Shown piece after piece: positions 40,322 through 49,302 of a stretch of DNA of 64,000 bases. A program made the position numbers and the translations under genes. Origin of the DNA: Cyanophora paradoxa. Its lineage: Eukaryota > Glaucocystophyceae > Cyanophorales > Cyanophoraceae. The stretch lies in the NCBI GenBank assembly GCA_004431415.1, contig QPMI01000553.1, forward strand, positions 291,441 to 355,440. Direction: 5' to 3'. The notes beneath the pieces were generated by a model. That model had not been told where the DNA came from and did no database searches. It worked only from the letters and a program-made list of their open reading frames with translations. Within the stretch, counting starts at the first letter, position 1, and every line of letters starts with the position of its first letter.

Positions 40322-41695
40322 ATGGCTTCCGCGCTCATCTCCACCCCCTCGACCGCCCTGCACCACTCGCTGCGCAGCTCCGACGCGTCGGTGCACGTGC
40401 ACGAGACCTTCGACACGGCGATGCCGTTCGTGGACGAGGTGCTCGAGGTGAGCCCCGTGCAGTCGGGCGTCAGCTTCGGCCAGACCGTCGACATCGTCAT
40501 CCCGCACTCGGCGCCGATGTTCAACGACGCCTGGCTCAGGGTGACGCTGCCGGCGCTGACGAACGCCGACCACTTCTACATCCCGAAGGCCGGCTACGTG
40601 CTGCTCAAGAAGGTGAAGATCTTCGTGGGCACGCAGCTGATCCACGAGTACGACGGCCACCACGACGCCATCTACGGCGAGTTCGAGGACGACAAGTCCG
40701 TCACCCAGCACGTCGACATGGTGAACAACCTCTGGGCGCACCAGCCGCTGCGCCGCCGGGGCAAGGCCCCGAACACGCTGTACGTGCCGATCCGCATCGC
40801 GACGGGCTTCGGTCGAAAGTTCGCCGTGCCCCTCCACAAGATCCGCGGGACGGGCAACGAGATGAAGCTGCAGATCACCTACGCCTCGCAGAAGGAGGTG
40901 ACGGCCTCCTTCGTGGACGGCGGCCTGCACACGAACACCGGCCTGACGAGCAGCGTCAGCCTGGACACCAAGCTCATCCTGCGCTACGTGCACATCGACT
41001 CGCGCGAGCTGGCGCTGCACCCGAACTCGTTCACGTGGGCAGGCAAGTACGTGCAGCACTACAACGTGCAGTTCGAATCGGGCAAGGCCATCCGCCTGCC
41101 CTTCACCGGAATCTGCTACGAGCTGATCGTGGTGGTGCGCGACAAGCCGCACACCGACAACGGCGAGCACTTCTGGCGCTTCCGCCCCCTGGACAAGATC
41201 GAGCTGAAGTGCGACAACATCAAGGTGGTCGACAGCTCGAACCACGACGCGCACTTCTTGCGCACGGCCATCGCGCACAAGGAGCACACGCACGCCCCCG
41301 CCCGCAAGCACCTCGAGCTGCTGCGGGGCGTGACCTCGATGGACGGGACGGCAGCGGCCGACGTGGCCGACGCGCTGCACTCGCACCCGTGGTCGGGCAA
41401 CGACACGGCCCCCACGACCCTTGCGACCCACGACGCCCACAGCAGCGACATCCAGCCCCGCAACGTGGGCCAGTTCGGCACGGAGTTCATCTACTCGCTC
41501 CCCTTCGGCACCGACGTGGCCGACAACACCAAGATGTTCGGCGGCCTCGACATGGGCGCCTTCAAGACCATCGAGCTCACGCTCTGGACGCTCAAGACCT
41601 ACGCGGCGGACGCCAAGCCCGTGGCCGACATCTACTGCCGCTACTACAACGAGATCACCTTCACCAACGGCGGCGCCTACCGCCGCTTCCATTAG
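40322..41695 (+). CDS. double jelly-roll major capsid protein, element A
   Basis: 457 residues, the usual size for an NCLDV/mriyavirus-type capsid protein. Seen in order: FNDAWLRVTLPAL, LLKKVKIFVGTQLIHEYDG, LYVPIRIATGFGRKFAVPL (the strand preceding the second jelly roll, equivalent to the conserved LPLIAL stretch of NCLDV capsids), LQITYASQKEV, and a C-terminal CRYYNEITFTNGGAYR. The codons are the most GC-biased of the window (nearly all G or C in third position), consistent with high expression. Promoter AAATTTTCTCAACGCACCCCTAAAC. Forms pseudo-hexameric capsomers by homology. Confidence 0.85.
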   Translation: MASALISTPSTALHHSLRSSDASVHVHETFDTAMPFVDEVLEVSPVQSGVSFGQTVDIVIPHSAPMFNDAWLRVTLPALTNADHFYIPKAGYVLLKKVKIFVGTQLIHEYDGHHDAIYGEFEDDKSVTQHVDMVNNLWAHQPLRRRGKAPNTLYVPIRIATGFGRKFAVPLHKIRGTGNEMKLQITYASQKEVTASFVDGGLHTNTGLTSSVSLDTKLILRYVHIDSRELALHPNSFTWAGKYVQHYNVQFESGKAIRLPFTGICYELIVVVRDKPHTDNGEHFWRFRPLDKIELKCDNIKVVDSSNHDAHFLRTAIAHKEHTHAPARKHLELLRGVTSMDGTAAADVADALHSHPWSGNDTAPTTLATHDAHSSDIQPRNVGQFGTEFIYSLPFGTDVADNTKMFGGLDMGAFKTIELTLWTLKTYAADAKPVADIYCRYYNEITFTNGGAYRRFH

Positions 41696-41786
41696 ATTGC
41701 CAGCTAGCCAGAGTGTGAGAGGGGGCGAGCCTCGGCCGCCGATGTGAACCAATAAATTTTCCCACTGGGATCCTAACCGAGGCACG

Positions 41787-42932
41787 ATGACGAAGGGCCA
41801 TTCCATGATGGACATTGGGGAGGGCTCTAAGAAGCAGCGCCAGTCGCTGAAGAACGACCTGAAGGGCGAGGTGACGGGCATCATCGAGAAGTACGCGCCC
41901 GGCACAATTCTGCCCGAGGTGCCCGTCATAGATGGATCGAAGGCGGATATCTACACGCCCGAGGACAAGGCGCGGGGCCTGGGGCTCAGCGGGGGGGAAA
42001 CGAAGACCCTGCCCGCGATGAAGTACACCCCGTCGATGGAGAAGCTAATGCGGATGGGCATTCGACAGCAGCTGCAGAACGCATACCCCAGCCGCACGAT
42101 CAGCGAAGAGGACGTCGAGAATGCGTTCGCGCTGCGGAAGGAAATCATGATTCGCGATTTCGACCAGTGGGCGATGACGGCCTTCGACCTGAAGCAGCCG
42201 GGAGTCGCAAAAATGCTCCAGGAATACTACCCCGAGCTGCTCGAGCGAATTACGAACATGATCGAGCAGGATATCGAAATTCAGCGTTTCGATAAATACC
42301 AGAAGGTTTTCTTCCCGATGAACTACGACGATCTCGTCATGAAGTGGGCGCGCGAGCGCGGCTGGATCAAGACGATGGAGGAAATCGAGAAGGAGAACCT
42401 GCTCGGGCCTGCGGGTCGTTACGGTCAGACGGAAGCGAATCCCCAGGGACTCCGCGCCGGCTACACGCCCGACCTGTCGCCGATGTTCAACGCACAGACG
42501 GCCAACATCAGCAGCGCAGTCAACAAGCCCTACGGCCGCAACGACGTGGACTTCAGCCGGGGCAATCCGTTCGGGGCGATGCTCATGGATCAGGTCGGCA
42601 CGCGCGGGCCCGCGCTGGCGACGGCGACGCCGTACGCGGACCAGAACCTGCTGCCGGCCATCGTGAATCCGGCCGTAGGAAGCCAACCCTACGCGGATGC
42701 CGCCACGGTAGGCTCCATGCAGGGGCTGCGAGGCCTGGGAACGGTCGCCGGGATGGCGGCCACAGGCGCACGCAGCCAGACCACGATTCAAACCGCCTTC
42801 CAGGCTCTCGTGAGGGGCACCGAGACCGCGCAGGCCACTCTCCTCCTAGAGACCAGCGCGCGCAAGGCGGCGATGTACGAGCAAGCGGCGAACGCCCTCG
42901 ACGGAGGCAACCGAGGCAACGGCCTCCTCGGT

Positions 42933-42964
<32 letters not shown>

Positions 42965-43001
42965 CCGGGGTGGCGGCGGCAGCGGCAGCGGTGGACGCTA
43001 A
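41787..43001 (+). CDS. hypothetical virion protein with Gly-rich tail (404 aa)
   Basis: Directly after the capsid gene. N-terminal half charged and helical (EKLMRMGIRQQLQNAYPSR), middle region Asn/Gly/Ala-rich with FNAQTANISSAVNKPYGRND, C-terminal ~25 residues almost all Gly/Ser/Arg. A capsid-lining or minor capsid role is inferred from position only. Promoter AAATTTTCCCACTGGG, slightly degenerate. Confidence 0.7.
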
Positions 43002-43020
43002 TTTCTGAAGCACGCCTAGC

Positions 43021-43350
43021 ATGGCAGCGACGGAGTCGACGCTGGGCGAGCAGATCGAGGCGCGCTGGGGCCGCTTCCTCGACCTGCTGGAGCCGGAGGC
43101 CAAGGAGCCGGGGGTACGGGCACAGATCCAGTCGCTGCGCGGCATAGGGGCCACGGCGGTCATCGTTCTATTTAGGAGGCACATCAACGCGGAGGCCGAA
43201 TTAATTAGAGCGAAAGACGACGGAGTTTTCGCGAAGCTGCCGCAGGAGTACGCCTCGGCCGTGCGCTCGCTCTTCTACGGGAGCGGGCCCGAGCTGCGCG
43301 AGAAACTGTGGCTTTACATCGAGCTCTTCGTCGAGCTGACCTCCGAGTAA
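43021..43350 (+). CDS. hypothetical helical protein (109 aa)
   Basis: All-helical, amphipathic; no Cys. Promoter AATTTCTGAAGCACGCC. Unknown. Confidence 0.65.
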   Translation: MAATESTLGEQIEARWGRFLDLLEPEAKEPGVRAQIQSLRGIGATAVIVLFRRHINAEAELIRAKDDGVFAKLPQEYASAVRSLFYGSGPELREKLWLYIELFVELTSE

Positions 43351-43375
43351 ATATTTCTAAGGGGCAAGCGTAACC

Positions 43376-44179
43376 ATGGACCCCTCTTCCATGCTGGGCT
43401 TCGACGCGCTGGCCGTGGACGGGCCGAACCCGGTGGGGATCCCGCAGCCTCGGAAGAAGGGCCGCCCCGCGAAGGAAGGCAAGGAAAAGGGCGAGAAGGC
43501 GCCGAAGGCAGACAAGACGTCGCTGCCGGGCGACGGGCCCACGGTGCCGCCGACGGCGCCGAGCAAGGGCGCGAGCTTCAGCGTGCAGGAGCACATCGAA
43601 ATGACGAAAAAGAAGGAGCAGAGCGTGAAAAAGGCGCTGGGGATCGACCTGCAGGAAAAGCCACGTGACGAGGCGCAGACGGACGTGGACGAGAAGAAGC
43701 AGGTTCTGCGTCAGATCGCGCAGTACAGGCGCTCGTTCGGGGGCGAGCTAACGTCCACGAAAAAGCTGAGCCTCGCGACGCCGCTGGACGAGCTGAAGGA
43801 AGAGTACGAGGAAATTCAGCGCGAGCTGAGCACGCGGGGTTCGCTGGAGGCGGCGCGCCTCTTTCTGATCGCGGGCATGCACTCGCTGGAGCACCTTAAC
43901 AAAGCGTACGATCCGATCGGCCTGAAGCTCGACGGGCTCGGGCAGGCGACGCTCGCCTCGATGGACCAAGTGCAGCCGATTTTAGAGGAGCTGGTGATTA
44001 AGTACTCGCGCTACGTGACCCTGGGGCCCGAGGCGCGCCTGGGGATGGCCCTTGTGCAGACGGTGCTGGCGGTGCACGCGGCCAACGCAAACCCGGAGAT
44101 GATGAAAGAGGTGACGGAGGCGGCGGCCTCGACGGCGGCGGAGCCCAAGGCGGTGGGCGGCAAGTTCAACGGCCTTTGA
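43376..44179 (+). CDS. hypothetical helical virion protein (267 aa)
   Basis: A basic low-complexity N-terminus (RKKGRPAKEGKEKGEKAPK, residues ~27-45) then charged helices and a compact hydrophobic C-terminal domain (LGPEARLGMALVQTVLAVHAA). Promoter AATATTTCTAAGGGGC. Last gene of the rightward structural block. Unknown family. Confidence 0.7.
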   Translation: MDPSSMLGFDALAVDGPNPVGIPQPRKKGRPAKEGKEKGEKAPKADKTSLPGDGPTVPPTAPSKGASFSVQEHIEMTKKKEQSVKKALGIDLQEKPRDEAQTDVDEKKQVLRQIAQYRRSFGGELTSTKKLSLATPLDELKEEYEEIQRELSTRGSLEAARLFLIAGMHSLEHLNKAYDPIGLKLDGLGQATLASMDQVQPILEELVIKYSRYVTLGPEARLGMALVQTVLAVHAANANPEMMKEVTEAAASTAAEPKAVGGKFNGL

Positions 44180-44233
44180 TTGTAAACGCTTGTAATCAAT
44201 TGCACCAGAGAATTTACAATTTATTCGTCTAAA

Positions 44234-45016
44234 CTACTGCATGGGGGTGGTGTACATAGACTCGGGGTTTAGGTAGGGCTCGAAATCGGCCTCGTTGTCG
44301 TAGGGCTTGAAGGCCAGCTCGGGCGTGCGGCCGGCGAAGCGAAAGGCGCCGACCTTGCACTGCTGCACGGCGAGGAAGGACCACTTGAGGCCGAACTTGC
44401 CCTCGGGGATGGCGTAGGCGGTGTCGATTTTAACGAGGGCCGCCACCAGGTCTCCGGTGCCGATGGTGGCGCGCTCGGTGATGAGGTAGTTGGACATGTC
44501 GACGACTGGGATCGTCTTGCGCTTGCCCGCCATCGTCTGCGTGCGGATGCGCATGTTGAGGTACTTGTAGAAGGCCTGGCCCGACTCCTTGTCGACCTTG
44601 ATGCGCACGCTGGGCGTCTGCAGCACCGAGATCTGATCCTTGGAGAGGGCGCGCCCGGGCGAGACCTTGAGCTTGGCCTGGTTCTGCTGCACGAACTCGC
44701 AGAATTTCGCGTCCAGGGCCTCCAGCAGCTTGAGGAACTCGTCCGCGGCTGGGTTCGTCTGGCCGTCGACGGCGCTGAGATCGGTGAGGTCCAGCGTGTA
44801 AAATCCGCCGTTTTCTTCCATGACGAAGGCCTTCTTCTCGTCGCTCCACGCCTTGCCTTGCTCTGTGTTGATGCAGGGGTTGATCGTGACCATGGGCGGC
44901 GCGTACATCATGAGGCCCTGCAGGCCGTCGTACTTGGCCTTGATGCGGCCGTTGGCATCGATTTCGAAGGCGAGCTTGGCGGGGTCGATCTCGGTGGCGT
45001 TGCGGACGGTGGCCAT
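44234..45016 (-). CDS. DUF5871/DUF2738-like, putative ssDNA-binding protein (260 aa)
   Basis: The segment VRIKVDKESGQAFYKYLNM... followed by GKRKTIPVV, a hydrophobic ALVKIDTAYAIPEGKFGLKW and the terminal VQQCKVGAF resembles the conserved core of a protein family widespread in NCLDV and suspected to bind single-stranded DNA. Family assignment is from pattern memory and moderate. The promoter region holds both a TATTTTCTAG motif and TCACCTGA-type boxes (45,070-45,118), unlike the purely structural genes, which fits a replication role. Confidence 0.55.
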   Translation of the reverse strand: MATVRNATEIDPAKLAFEIDANGRIKAKYDGLQGLMMYAPPMVTINPCINTEQGKAWSDEKKAFVMEENGGFYTLDLTDLSAVDGQTNPAADEFLKLLEALDAKFCEFVQQNQAKLKVSPGRALSKDQISVLQTPSVRIKVDKESGQAFYKYLNMRIRTQTMAGKRKTIPVVDMSNYLITERATIGTGDLVAALVKIDTAYAIPEGKFGLKWSFLAVQQCKVGAFRFAGRTPELAFKPYDNEADFEPYLNPESMYTTPMQ

Positions 45017-45130
45017 GTTGTCTGAGCTTAGTGTGCGATCAGCCTAGCGCTAGAAAATATTTAAGGCCGCCCCACCTGACTTCAGGCTGACCTCGGGTGA
45101 GCGCTCAGGTGATTCAGGTAAAACACGTGT

Positions 45131-45421
45131 TCAATTCGTCTCACTGGGGAGGGGGAGAGCCTCAATCACGGCTACGCGAATATTCGAGAGTCTAAATCTG
45201 GCGCTGGGGCTGGCGACGGCGTACAGGGTGATCTCGTTCTTGGCGGGATTGAGCATGATGTGCTGGAAGCAGTCGCCCTTGCGGCACTCCAGCGAGATGT
45301 TGCGCAGCAGCCTGCAGTAGTTGAAGCAGATCTCGCCGTTCTCGTCGAGATCCTCGTCCATGGCCTCGTACTCGAAGATGCCGAAGGTCAGGCAGCAGGT
45401 CTCGTACTTGGGGGCGCACAT
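45131..45421 (-). CDS. hypothetical protein (96 aa)
   Basis: Six cysteines (CCLTF, CFNYC, CRKGDC), acidic centre (DEDLDENGE), beta-like C-terminus. Upstream sequence carries a perfect 20-bp palindrome of two TCACCTGA boxes at 45497-45516. No family recognised. Confidence 0.6.
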   Translation of the reverse strand: MCAPKYETCCLTFGIFEYEAMDEDLDENGEICFNYCRLLRNISLECRKGDCFQHIMLNPAKNEITLYAVASPSARFRLSNIRVAVIEALPLPSETN

Positions 45422-45496
45422 TCTTGATTTCTCTTGGCTGTGAAGTGTGAGCGAGGGCGCGGCGCGGCTGCGGTTTTGAGGCCGTTCAGGTGAGGG

Positions 45497-45516
45497 TCAG
45501 GTGAGCGCTCACCTGA
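45497..45516. promoter_or_regulatory. perfect palindrome of TCAGGTGA boxes
   Basis: TCAGGTGAGCGCTCACCTGA. The half-site also occurs at 45,489, around 45,075-45,118 and at 33,624-33,663, always near replication- or transcription-type genes of element A. Confidence 0.6.
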
Positions 45517-45528
45517 AGAGGGGGGGGG

Positions 45529-45650
45529 AAGTGACGCGGACGCGAATACGTCATAGTCGAATACGTCATAGTCCAAAACCTGGACTCGGGACTCGGCCCA
45601 GGCCCCGCCGGTAAAAAAATAAGCTCGGACTTGGCGCCATTTTCTGAACC
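45529..45650 (+). repeat. iteron-bearing repeat, copy 1 (forward)
   Basis: AAGTGACGCGGACGCG, two direct ATACGTCATAGTC iterons, CCAAAACCTGGACTCGGG, then GCCGGTAAAAAAATAAG and CTCGGACTTGGCGCCAT. Inverted partner: 46800-46917. Confidence 0.8.
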
Positions 45651-45675
45651 CCGGCTAGCTGCTTAATCCAGTACC

Positions 45676-46342
45676 ATGGAGCCCGCCATCTCCCAGCTAG
45701 TCTCCCAGGGCGCCAAGCTCGACAAGGCCCTCAGTATCTACCTTCAGCTGATCGAGCTGGCCTGGCCGGAGCCAATGATAGCTCAGGCCTGCAAATCGCT
45801 CCACGTGGCGTTCGATGCGCCGTTCTCAGGTGACCCGACTCAGATGACATCCTGGACCAAGGAGGAGATAAAAGCCGACTTCGAGGCGCTTTTCTCATTT
45901 ATGAGCAAGAAGTATGCCGAAATCGAAGCAGCTAAAGCCGCAGCCGCAGCCGAAGACGAAGGCGCAGAAGGCACCGAAGCCTCAGCCGAAGGCCCTGCCG
46001 GCGACGAAGGCACCGAAGTTCAAGGCGCTGGGCCCTCTGCAGAAGGCCAAGGCCAAGGCCGACCTGCTTCCGCGTAGGCCCAAGGACATAGCCAAGGAGG
46101 CCAGCAGCCACAGGCCCGACTGGCCGGCGCCGGCGCCCTACCGCTACCTCAAGCTGGACAAGCGCAACGATACCGGCTTCACCAGGAGGAGGTGGCCTGA
46201 GCCCCTTCGGTGGCTGAAGCCAAGGGAGATCAAGTCTGGAGGCGGTATCGAGCTAGCGCTAGCGCTAGGAGGAGGCGGTGCAGACTTAGAGGAGCAGGCG
46301 CTGCTAGATACCATCAACTTGGGCAGGGTAGAGCTGAGCTAG
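45676..46342 (+). CDS. hypothetical basic protein between iteron repeats (frame break likely)
   Basis: Starts MEPAISQLVSQGAKLDKAL with a helical N-terminal domain of ~75 residues. At the Ala/Lys/Glu tract around 45,930 one frame ends at 46,077 in a low-complexity tail, while the +1 frame continues through Lys/Pro repeats to a normal C-terminal domain ending at 46,342 (RRWPEPLRWLKPREIK). The second reading looks more natural. The gene lies wholly inside the inverted repeat pair 45529-46917. Confidence 0.5.
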
Positions 46343-46420
46343 CTAGCTGGTATCGATATCTAGCTAGCCTAGCGCTAGCCCAGTGCTTAATTAATTAACT
46401 GAAAGGTTGCGGAGGTTGCG

Positions 46421-46508
46421 GACGCGTCACAAATACGTCATAGTCGAATACGTCATAGTCCAAAACCTGGACTCGGGACTCGGCCCGGGCCCTGCCGGTA
46501 AAAAAAAG
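46421..46508 (+). repeat. iteron-bearing repeat, copy 2 (forward)
   Basis: GGACGCGTCACAA, two ATACGTCATAGTC iterons, CCAAAACCTGGACTCGGG, GCCGGTAAAAAAA. Same order as copy 1 with a divergent left edge. Confidence 0.8.
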
Positions 46509-46696
46509 AGACTTGAACAAAAACACCGTACCCCGGTATTTAACTTGAAATCATCATGACATCATGTTCAAGTTGCTATGACATTAACTACATTCAAAAG
46601 CAATGAATGCAATAGTATTATTATTATACTAAGTATTATTATTATTATAATAGGGGTACAGTATTATTATTTGAAACTTGGCGAGAGTCTGGGCCC

Positions 46697-46768
46697 AGGT
46701 CCCAAGTCCAGGTTTTGGACTATGACGTATTCGACTATGACGTATTCGGACGCGTCACTTCTCCCCCT
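46697..46768 (-). repeat. iteron-bearing repeat, copy 3 (inverted)
   Basis: CCAGGTTTTGG, two GACTATGACGTAT iterons, TCGGACGCGTCACTTCTCC. Inverted relative to copies 1 and 2, shorter on its inner side. Confidence 0.8.
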
Positions 46769-46799
46769 ACTCAGCTGAACCAGCGGGGGTAGAGATGAT

Positions 46800-46917
46800 G
46801 GCGCCAAGTCCGAGTCTATTTTTTTACCGGCAGGGCCCGGGCCGAGTCCCGAGTCCAGGTTTTGGACTATGACGTATTCGACTATGACGTATTCGCGTCC
46901 GCGTCACTTCTCCCCCT
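46800..46917 (-). repeat. iteron-bearing repeat, copy 4 (inverted)
   Basis: The inverse of copy 1 over its full length: GGCGCCAAGTCCGAG, TTTTTTTACCGGC, CCAGGTTTTGG, two iterons, CGCGTCCGCGTCACTTC. Confidence 0.8.
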
Positions 46918-46972
46918 CCTACGTTCGCAGCCGCCGGGCACCTCCCACAATTTTCCGAGGTACCCAGCAAGC

Positions 46973-47263
46973 ATGGACTTTACTGACTGCGCAGGTATCA
47001 AGCAGGAGCCCGAGGACCTTCTCTCCGCCGCCGCCGCCTCCGCCCCCAAGCAGCGCCGCCGCCGCGGGCCCAAGTCCCTCAGCTCCGAGCCCGAGATCCT
47101 GGCAACGCCGGCCCGCGAGCCAGAGACCGTGGACTTGACCCTGGAGGAGCCCGCGCGCGGCCCGCCCCGCCTCCTGATCCTGGCCGCGGCGGCCGCCGCG
47201 CTCTACTACGCGGCCCGGCGCCTGGGCCCGCAGCTCTCGGGCCTGGCCCGGAACCTTTTCTAA
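46973..47263 (+). CDS. hypothetical membrane protein with SUMO-like motif (96 aa)
   Basis: MDFTDCAGIKQEPEDLL contains IKQE, a sumoylation-type consensus. A basic KQRRRRGPK stretch, an acidic VDLTLEE stretch, and a C-terminal membrane helix (LLILAAAAAALYYAARRL) follow. Promoter CAATTTTCCGAGG. A nuclear-membrane or virion membrane protein is possible. Confidence 0.6.
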   Translation: MDFTDCAGIKQEPEDLLSAAAASAPKQRRRRGPKSLSSEPEILATPAREPETVDLTLEEPARGPPRLLILAAAAAALYYAARRLGPQLSGLARNLF

Positions 47264-47273
47264 GTCTTGCCCA

Positions 47274-47615
47274 ATGGAGGCCCTGCTAGATCTCATGGCC
47301 TTTGCGCTGCCCATCTTCTTCCTAGTGGGCCTCAGCCGCATGGAGCGCGAGGCGCGCCAGCCCGAGCGCGTCGAGCGCGGCCTCACCGCCGAAGAGCAGC
47401 GCGGCCTCACCGAGTGGGACCTGGCGCTCATGGCCGGCCGCATGCTCAACGGCGACGCGCTCGAGCCGGGCCATCGCCTCAAGCTGGAGGACGGCGGCAC
47501 GGCCCTCTGGGACGGCGCGGCCTGGAAGCACGATTCGACGGGCGAGCCGATGAAGCTGCTCGCCTCCGGCAACAAGTACTGGCGCGGCGACTCGATGGAG
47601 TACCGGCGCCCGTGA
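47274..47615 (+). CDS. N-anchored membrane protein (113 aa)
   Basis: A hydrophobic N-terminus (LLDLMAFALPIFFLVGL) then a soluble charged domain ending in WKHDSTGEPMKLLASGNKYW. Promoter TTTTCTAAGTCTTGCCC only 10 nt before the ATG, overlapping the preceding stop. Confidence 0.65.
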   Translation: MEALLDLMAFALPIFFLVGLSRMEREARQPERVERGLTAEEQRGLTEWDLALMAGRMLNGDALEPGHRLKLEDGGTALWDGAAWKHDSTGEPMKLLASGNKYWRGDSMEYRRP

Positions 47616-47641
47616 TTTTCTAGCCCTTCTACCAGCAAAGA

Positions 47642-47926
47642 ATGGCTGACCCCTCGCCCGACCCGGCCGCAGGAGTTGAGAGCGCTGGCAGCTCGGACGA
47701 GTACTCGGAGCTCTCGGATCCGGATCCCGACGAGCCGTCCGACGCCTTCGCGACCGAGAACGAGCGCTCCCTCATGCGCATCTACGAGGCGCTGCGCGAA
47801 GCTATCTACTGGGAGGACCCGCGCCTAGGGACCCTCATGAACTTCGCCAAGTTTGCCGAGTTCATGTTCGCTATGACCGTGCCCTTTACCCGAGTCGTGC
47901 TCTGGGATAGGAACAGGAACTGGTAA
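47642..47926 (+). CDS. hypothetical acidic protein (94 aa)
   Basis: An acidic Ser/Asp/Glu/Pro N-terminal half and a helical C-terminus (FAKFAEFMFAMTVPFTRVV). Promoter GATTTTCTAGCCC. Converges with the gene at 47954. Confidence 0.6.
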   Translation: MADPSPDPAAGVESAGSSDEYSELSDPDPDEPSDAFATENERSLMRIYEALREAIYWEDPRLGTLMNFAKFAEFMFAMTVPFTRVVLWDRNRNW

Positions 47927-47953
47927 CGGCATTGAATACAAGAGTACAGAGCC

Positions 47954-48358
47954 CTACGAGCTAGAGCTGCTATCGCCCGAGTCCAGGCGCGCCTTCTTGG
48001 CCTTGGAGCGGCGGAGGCGGGAGACGTACTGCAGGCGCAGGTTGCGCACGAGCAGCTCGCCGGCCGTGGTGCCCGGCAGCCCGGGAACCGCGTCCGTGGG
48101 CAGCAGCTGGCCCTCGCGTATCGCCCTGTACGTCTTGCGCTTGTTGAATGCAACCTTCTCCGTATCCTCCGTGCCGTCGTACTCGGACGTGGGAAGGAAC
48201 TGCGAGGCGGTCTTGGGGACTTCTAGAACCAGCGCGCGCTTGGCCTTCTTGATGGAGACTGCGTTCGCGCGCTCCAGCTTGACGCCGGGCTCCAGGGGGG
48301 TACCGTCCGCTGCGTTCTCAGCGAAGGAGACACGGGGGGAAGAGCCGCCGCGGGGCAT
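47954..48358 (-). CDS. hypothetical basic protein (134 aa)
   Basis: Lys/Arg-rich (KKAKRALVLEV; RRSKAKKARL) with a terminal Ser5 run. Promoter TATTTTCTAAAGGC. Contains no recognisable domain. Confidence 0.6.
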   Translation of the reverse strand: MPRGGSSPRVSFAENAADGTPLEPGVKLERANAVSIKKAKRALVLEVPKTASQFLPTSEYDGTEDTEKVAFNKRKTYRAIREGQLLPTDAVPGLPGTTAGELLVRNLRLQYVSRLRRSKAKKARLDSGDSSSSS

Positions 48359-48370
48359 GGTTCGCTCGCT

Positions 48371-48805
48371 TTACCTAGCCTTTAGAAAATAGTCGAGCTG
48401 CGCGCTCTGCAGCCGCGCGCCCTGGTAGGCGCCGCGCAGCTGCCACGCGAGCCAGATTGCAAGGAGCACCGCGGCGACCCCGGCGGCGATCTTGGCGTAG
48501 TGCCAGAGCTTCTTCGCCTCGTCCGGCAGGTCGGCGATCGCCTTCGCGGCCTTCTCCGCCTTGTCTCCTATGCGCCCCGGCGCCGCCAGCGCGCCCAGGA
48601 GGAAGCTGGCCGCCTTGTCTGCAACGGGTACGTTCTCGTTCCCCTTGCGCTCGATGGCAATCGTTTGGGCCTGCGTCTGAGCTGCAACCTCAATCGCGTT
48701 TCCGGCACGCAGCACGCGGTTTGCCAGGCTGTCCTTGCCGGTCATGCCCTTGGTGCTGTTCGCGTCGTGCGCGTACGCGGCCATGAGCGCTGCCAGCCAG
48801 CCCAT
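48371..48805 (-). CDS. hypothetical membrane protein (144 aa)
   Basis: A soluble N-terminal two-thirds and a C-terminal membrane helix (IAAGVAAVLLAIWLAWQL, residues ~108-125) followed by a basic tail. Promoter GATTTTCGAAGCGC. Confidence 0.65.
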   Translation of the reverse strand: MGWLAALMAAYAHDANSTKGMTGKDSLANRVLRAGNAIEVAAQTQAQTIAIERKGNENVPVADKAASFLLGALAAPGRIGDKAEKAAKAIADLPDEAKKLWHYAKIAAGVAAVLLAIWLAWQLRGAYQGARLQSAQLDYFLKAR

Positions 48806-48831
48806 CTTTAGCTAGCGCTTCGAAAATCTAT

Positions 48832-49302
48832 CTAAATCACGAGGCCGCGCAGGTACCAGACCATCAGGAGCGAGCCGCCCACCGCCACGAGCAGCGGCAG
48901 GTGCCCGTCGACCGCGCGCCGCGCCTCCCAGGCCCAGATCTCCTGGCGGCTCAGCCCGTTGGCATTGTCGAAATAGGCGCTCACGTCGTACGCGCGGCCG
49001 CCGGGCGGCTGCAGGCCCTCGCCCAGGCGCGGGTAGGCCTCCGCCTGCCTCTGCGAGACCAGCGCCGCCGTCGCCCCGTGCGCCGCCTCGCGCTGGCCCG
49101 GGGCGATCGCCACGAGGGACAGCGCCCCGATGCCCCTTCCCTTGCCCGCCGCCCTAATCGACTTCAGCGCGGGCGGCGCCGGGTCCGCCGCCTTGATCCT
49201 AGGCCCCTCCGCCCCGCCCCCCTTGGCAGCCTCGCCGATCTTGCTGCAGCGCGAGTCCGATTTGAACACCGTACACAACAGCTTCTCTACGGCGTTCGGC
49301 AT
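48832..49302 (-). CDS. hypothetical membrane protein (156 aa)
   Basis: An N-terminal pair of cysteines, an Ala/Gly-rich middle, and a C-terminal membrane helix (LPLLVAVGGSLLMVWYL). Promoter AAATTTTCTTCATTG. Same topology as its neighbour at 48371. Confidence 0.65.
   Translation of the reverse strand: MPNAVEKLLCTVFKSDSRCSKIGEAAKGGGAEGPRIKAADPAPPALKSIRAAGKGRGIGALSLVAIAPGQREAAHGATAALVSQRQAEAYPRLGEGLQPPGGRAYDVSAYFDNANGLSRQEIWAWEARRAVDGHLPLLVAVGGSLLMVWYLRGLVI

Larger units (their letters stand above)
46343..46972. other. candidate replication origin region
   Basis: A non-coding stretch with three of the four iteron repeats: forward at 46421-46508, inverted at 46697-46768 and 46800-46917, around an AT-rich core (about 46,590-46,675, ATTATTATTAT tracts). 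GCTAGC palindromes cluster just left (46,245-46,395). Iterons, AT-rich core and inverted symmetry resemble origins served by Rep-type initiators, and HUH-motif proteins are encoded in the same element. No experimental or nick-site evidence is available. Confidence 0.5.

Noticed and set aside
40304-41929. Minus-strand open frame of 541 codons
   Set aside because: Antisense to the capsid gene, whose extreme third-position G/C bias removes stops from the opposite strand; no motif in the product.
46578-46778. Short open frame in the AT-rich core
   Set aside because: Ile/Tyr-rich translation of ATT repeats crossing an iteron repeat; no start context.
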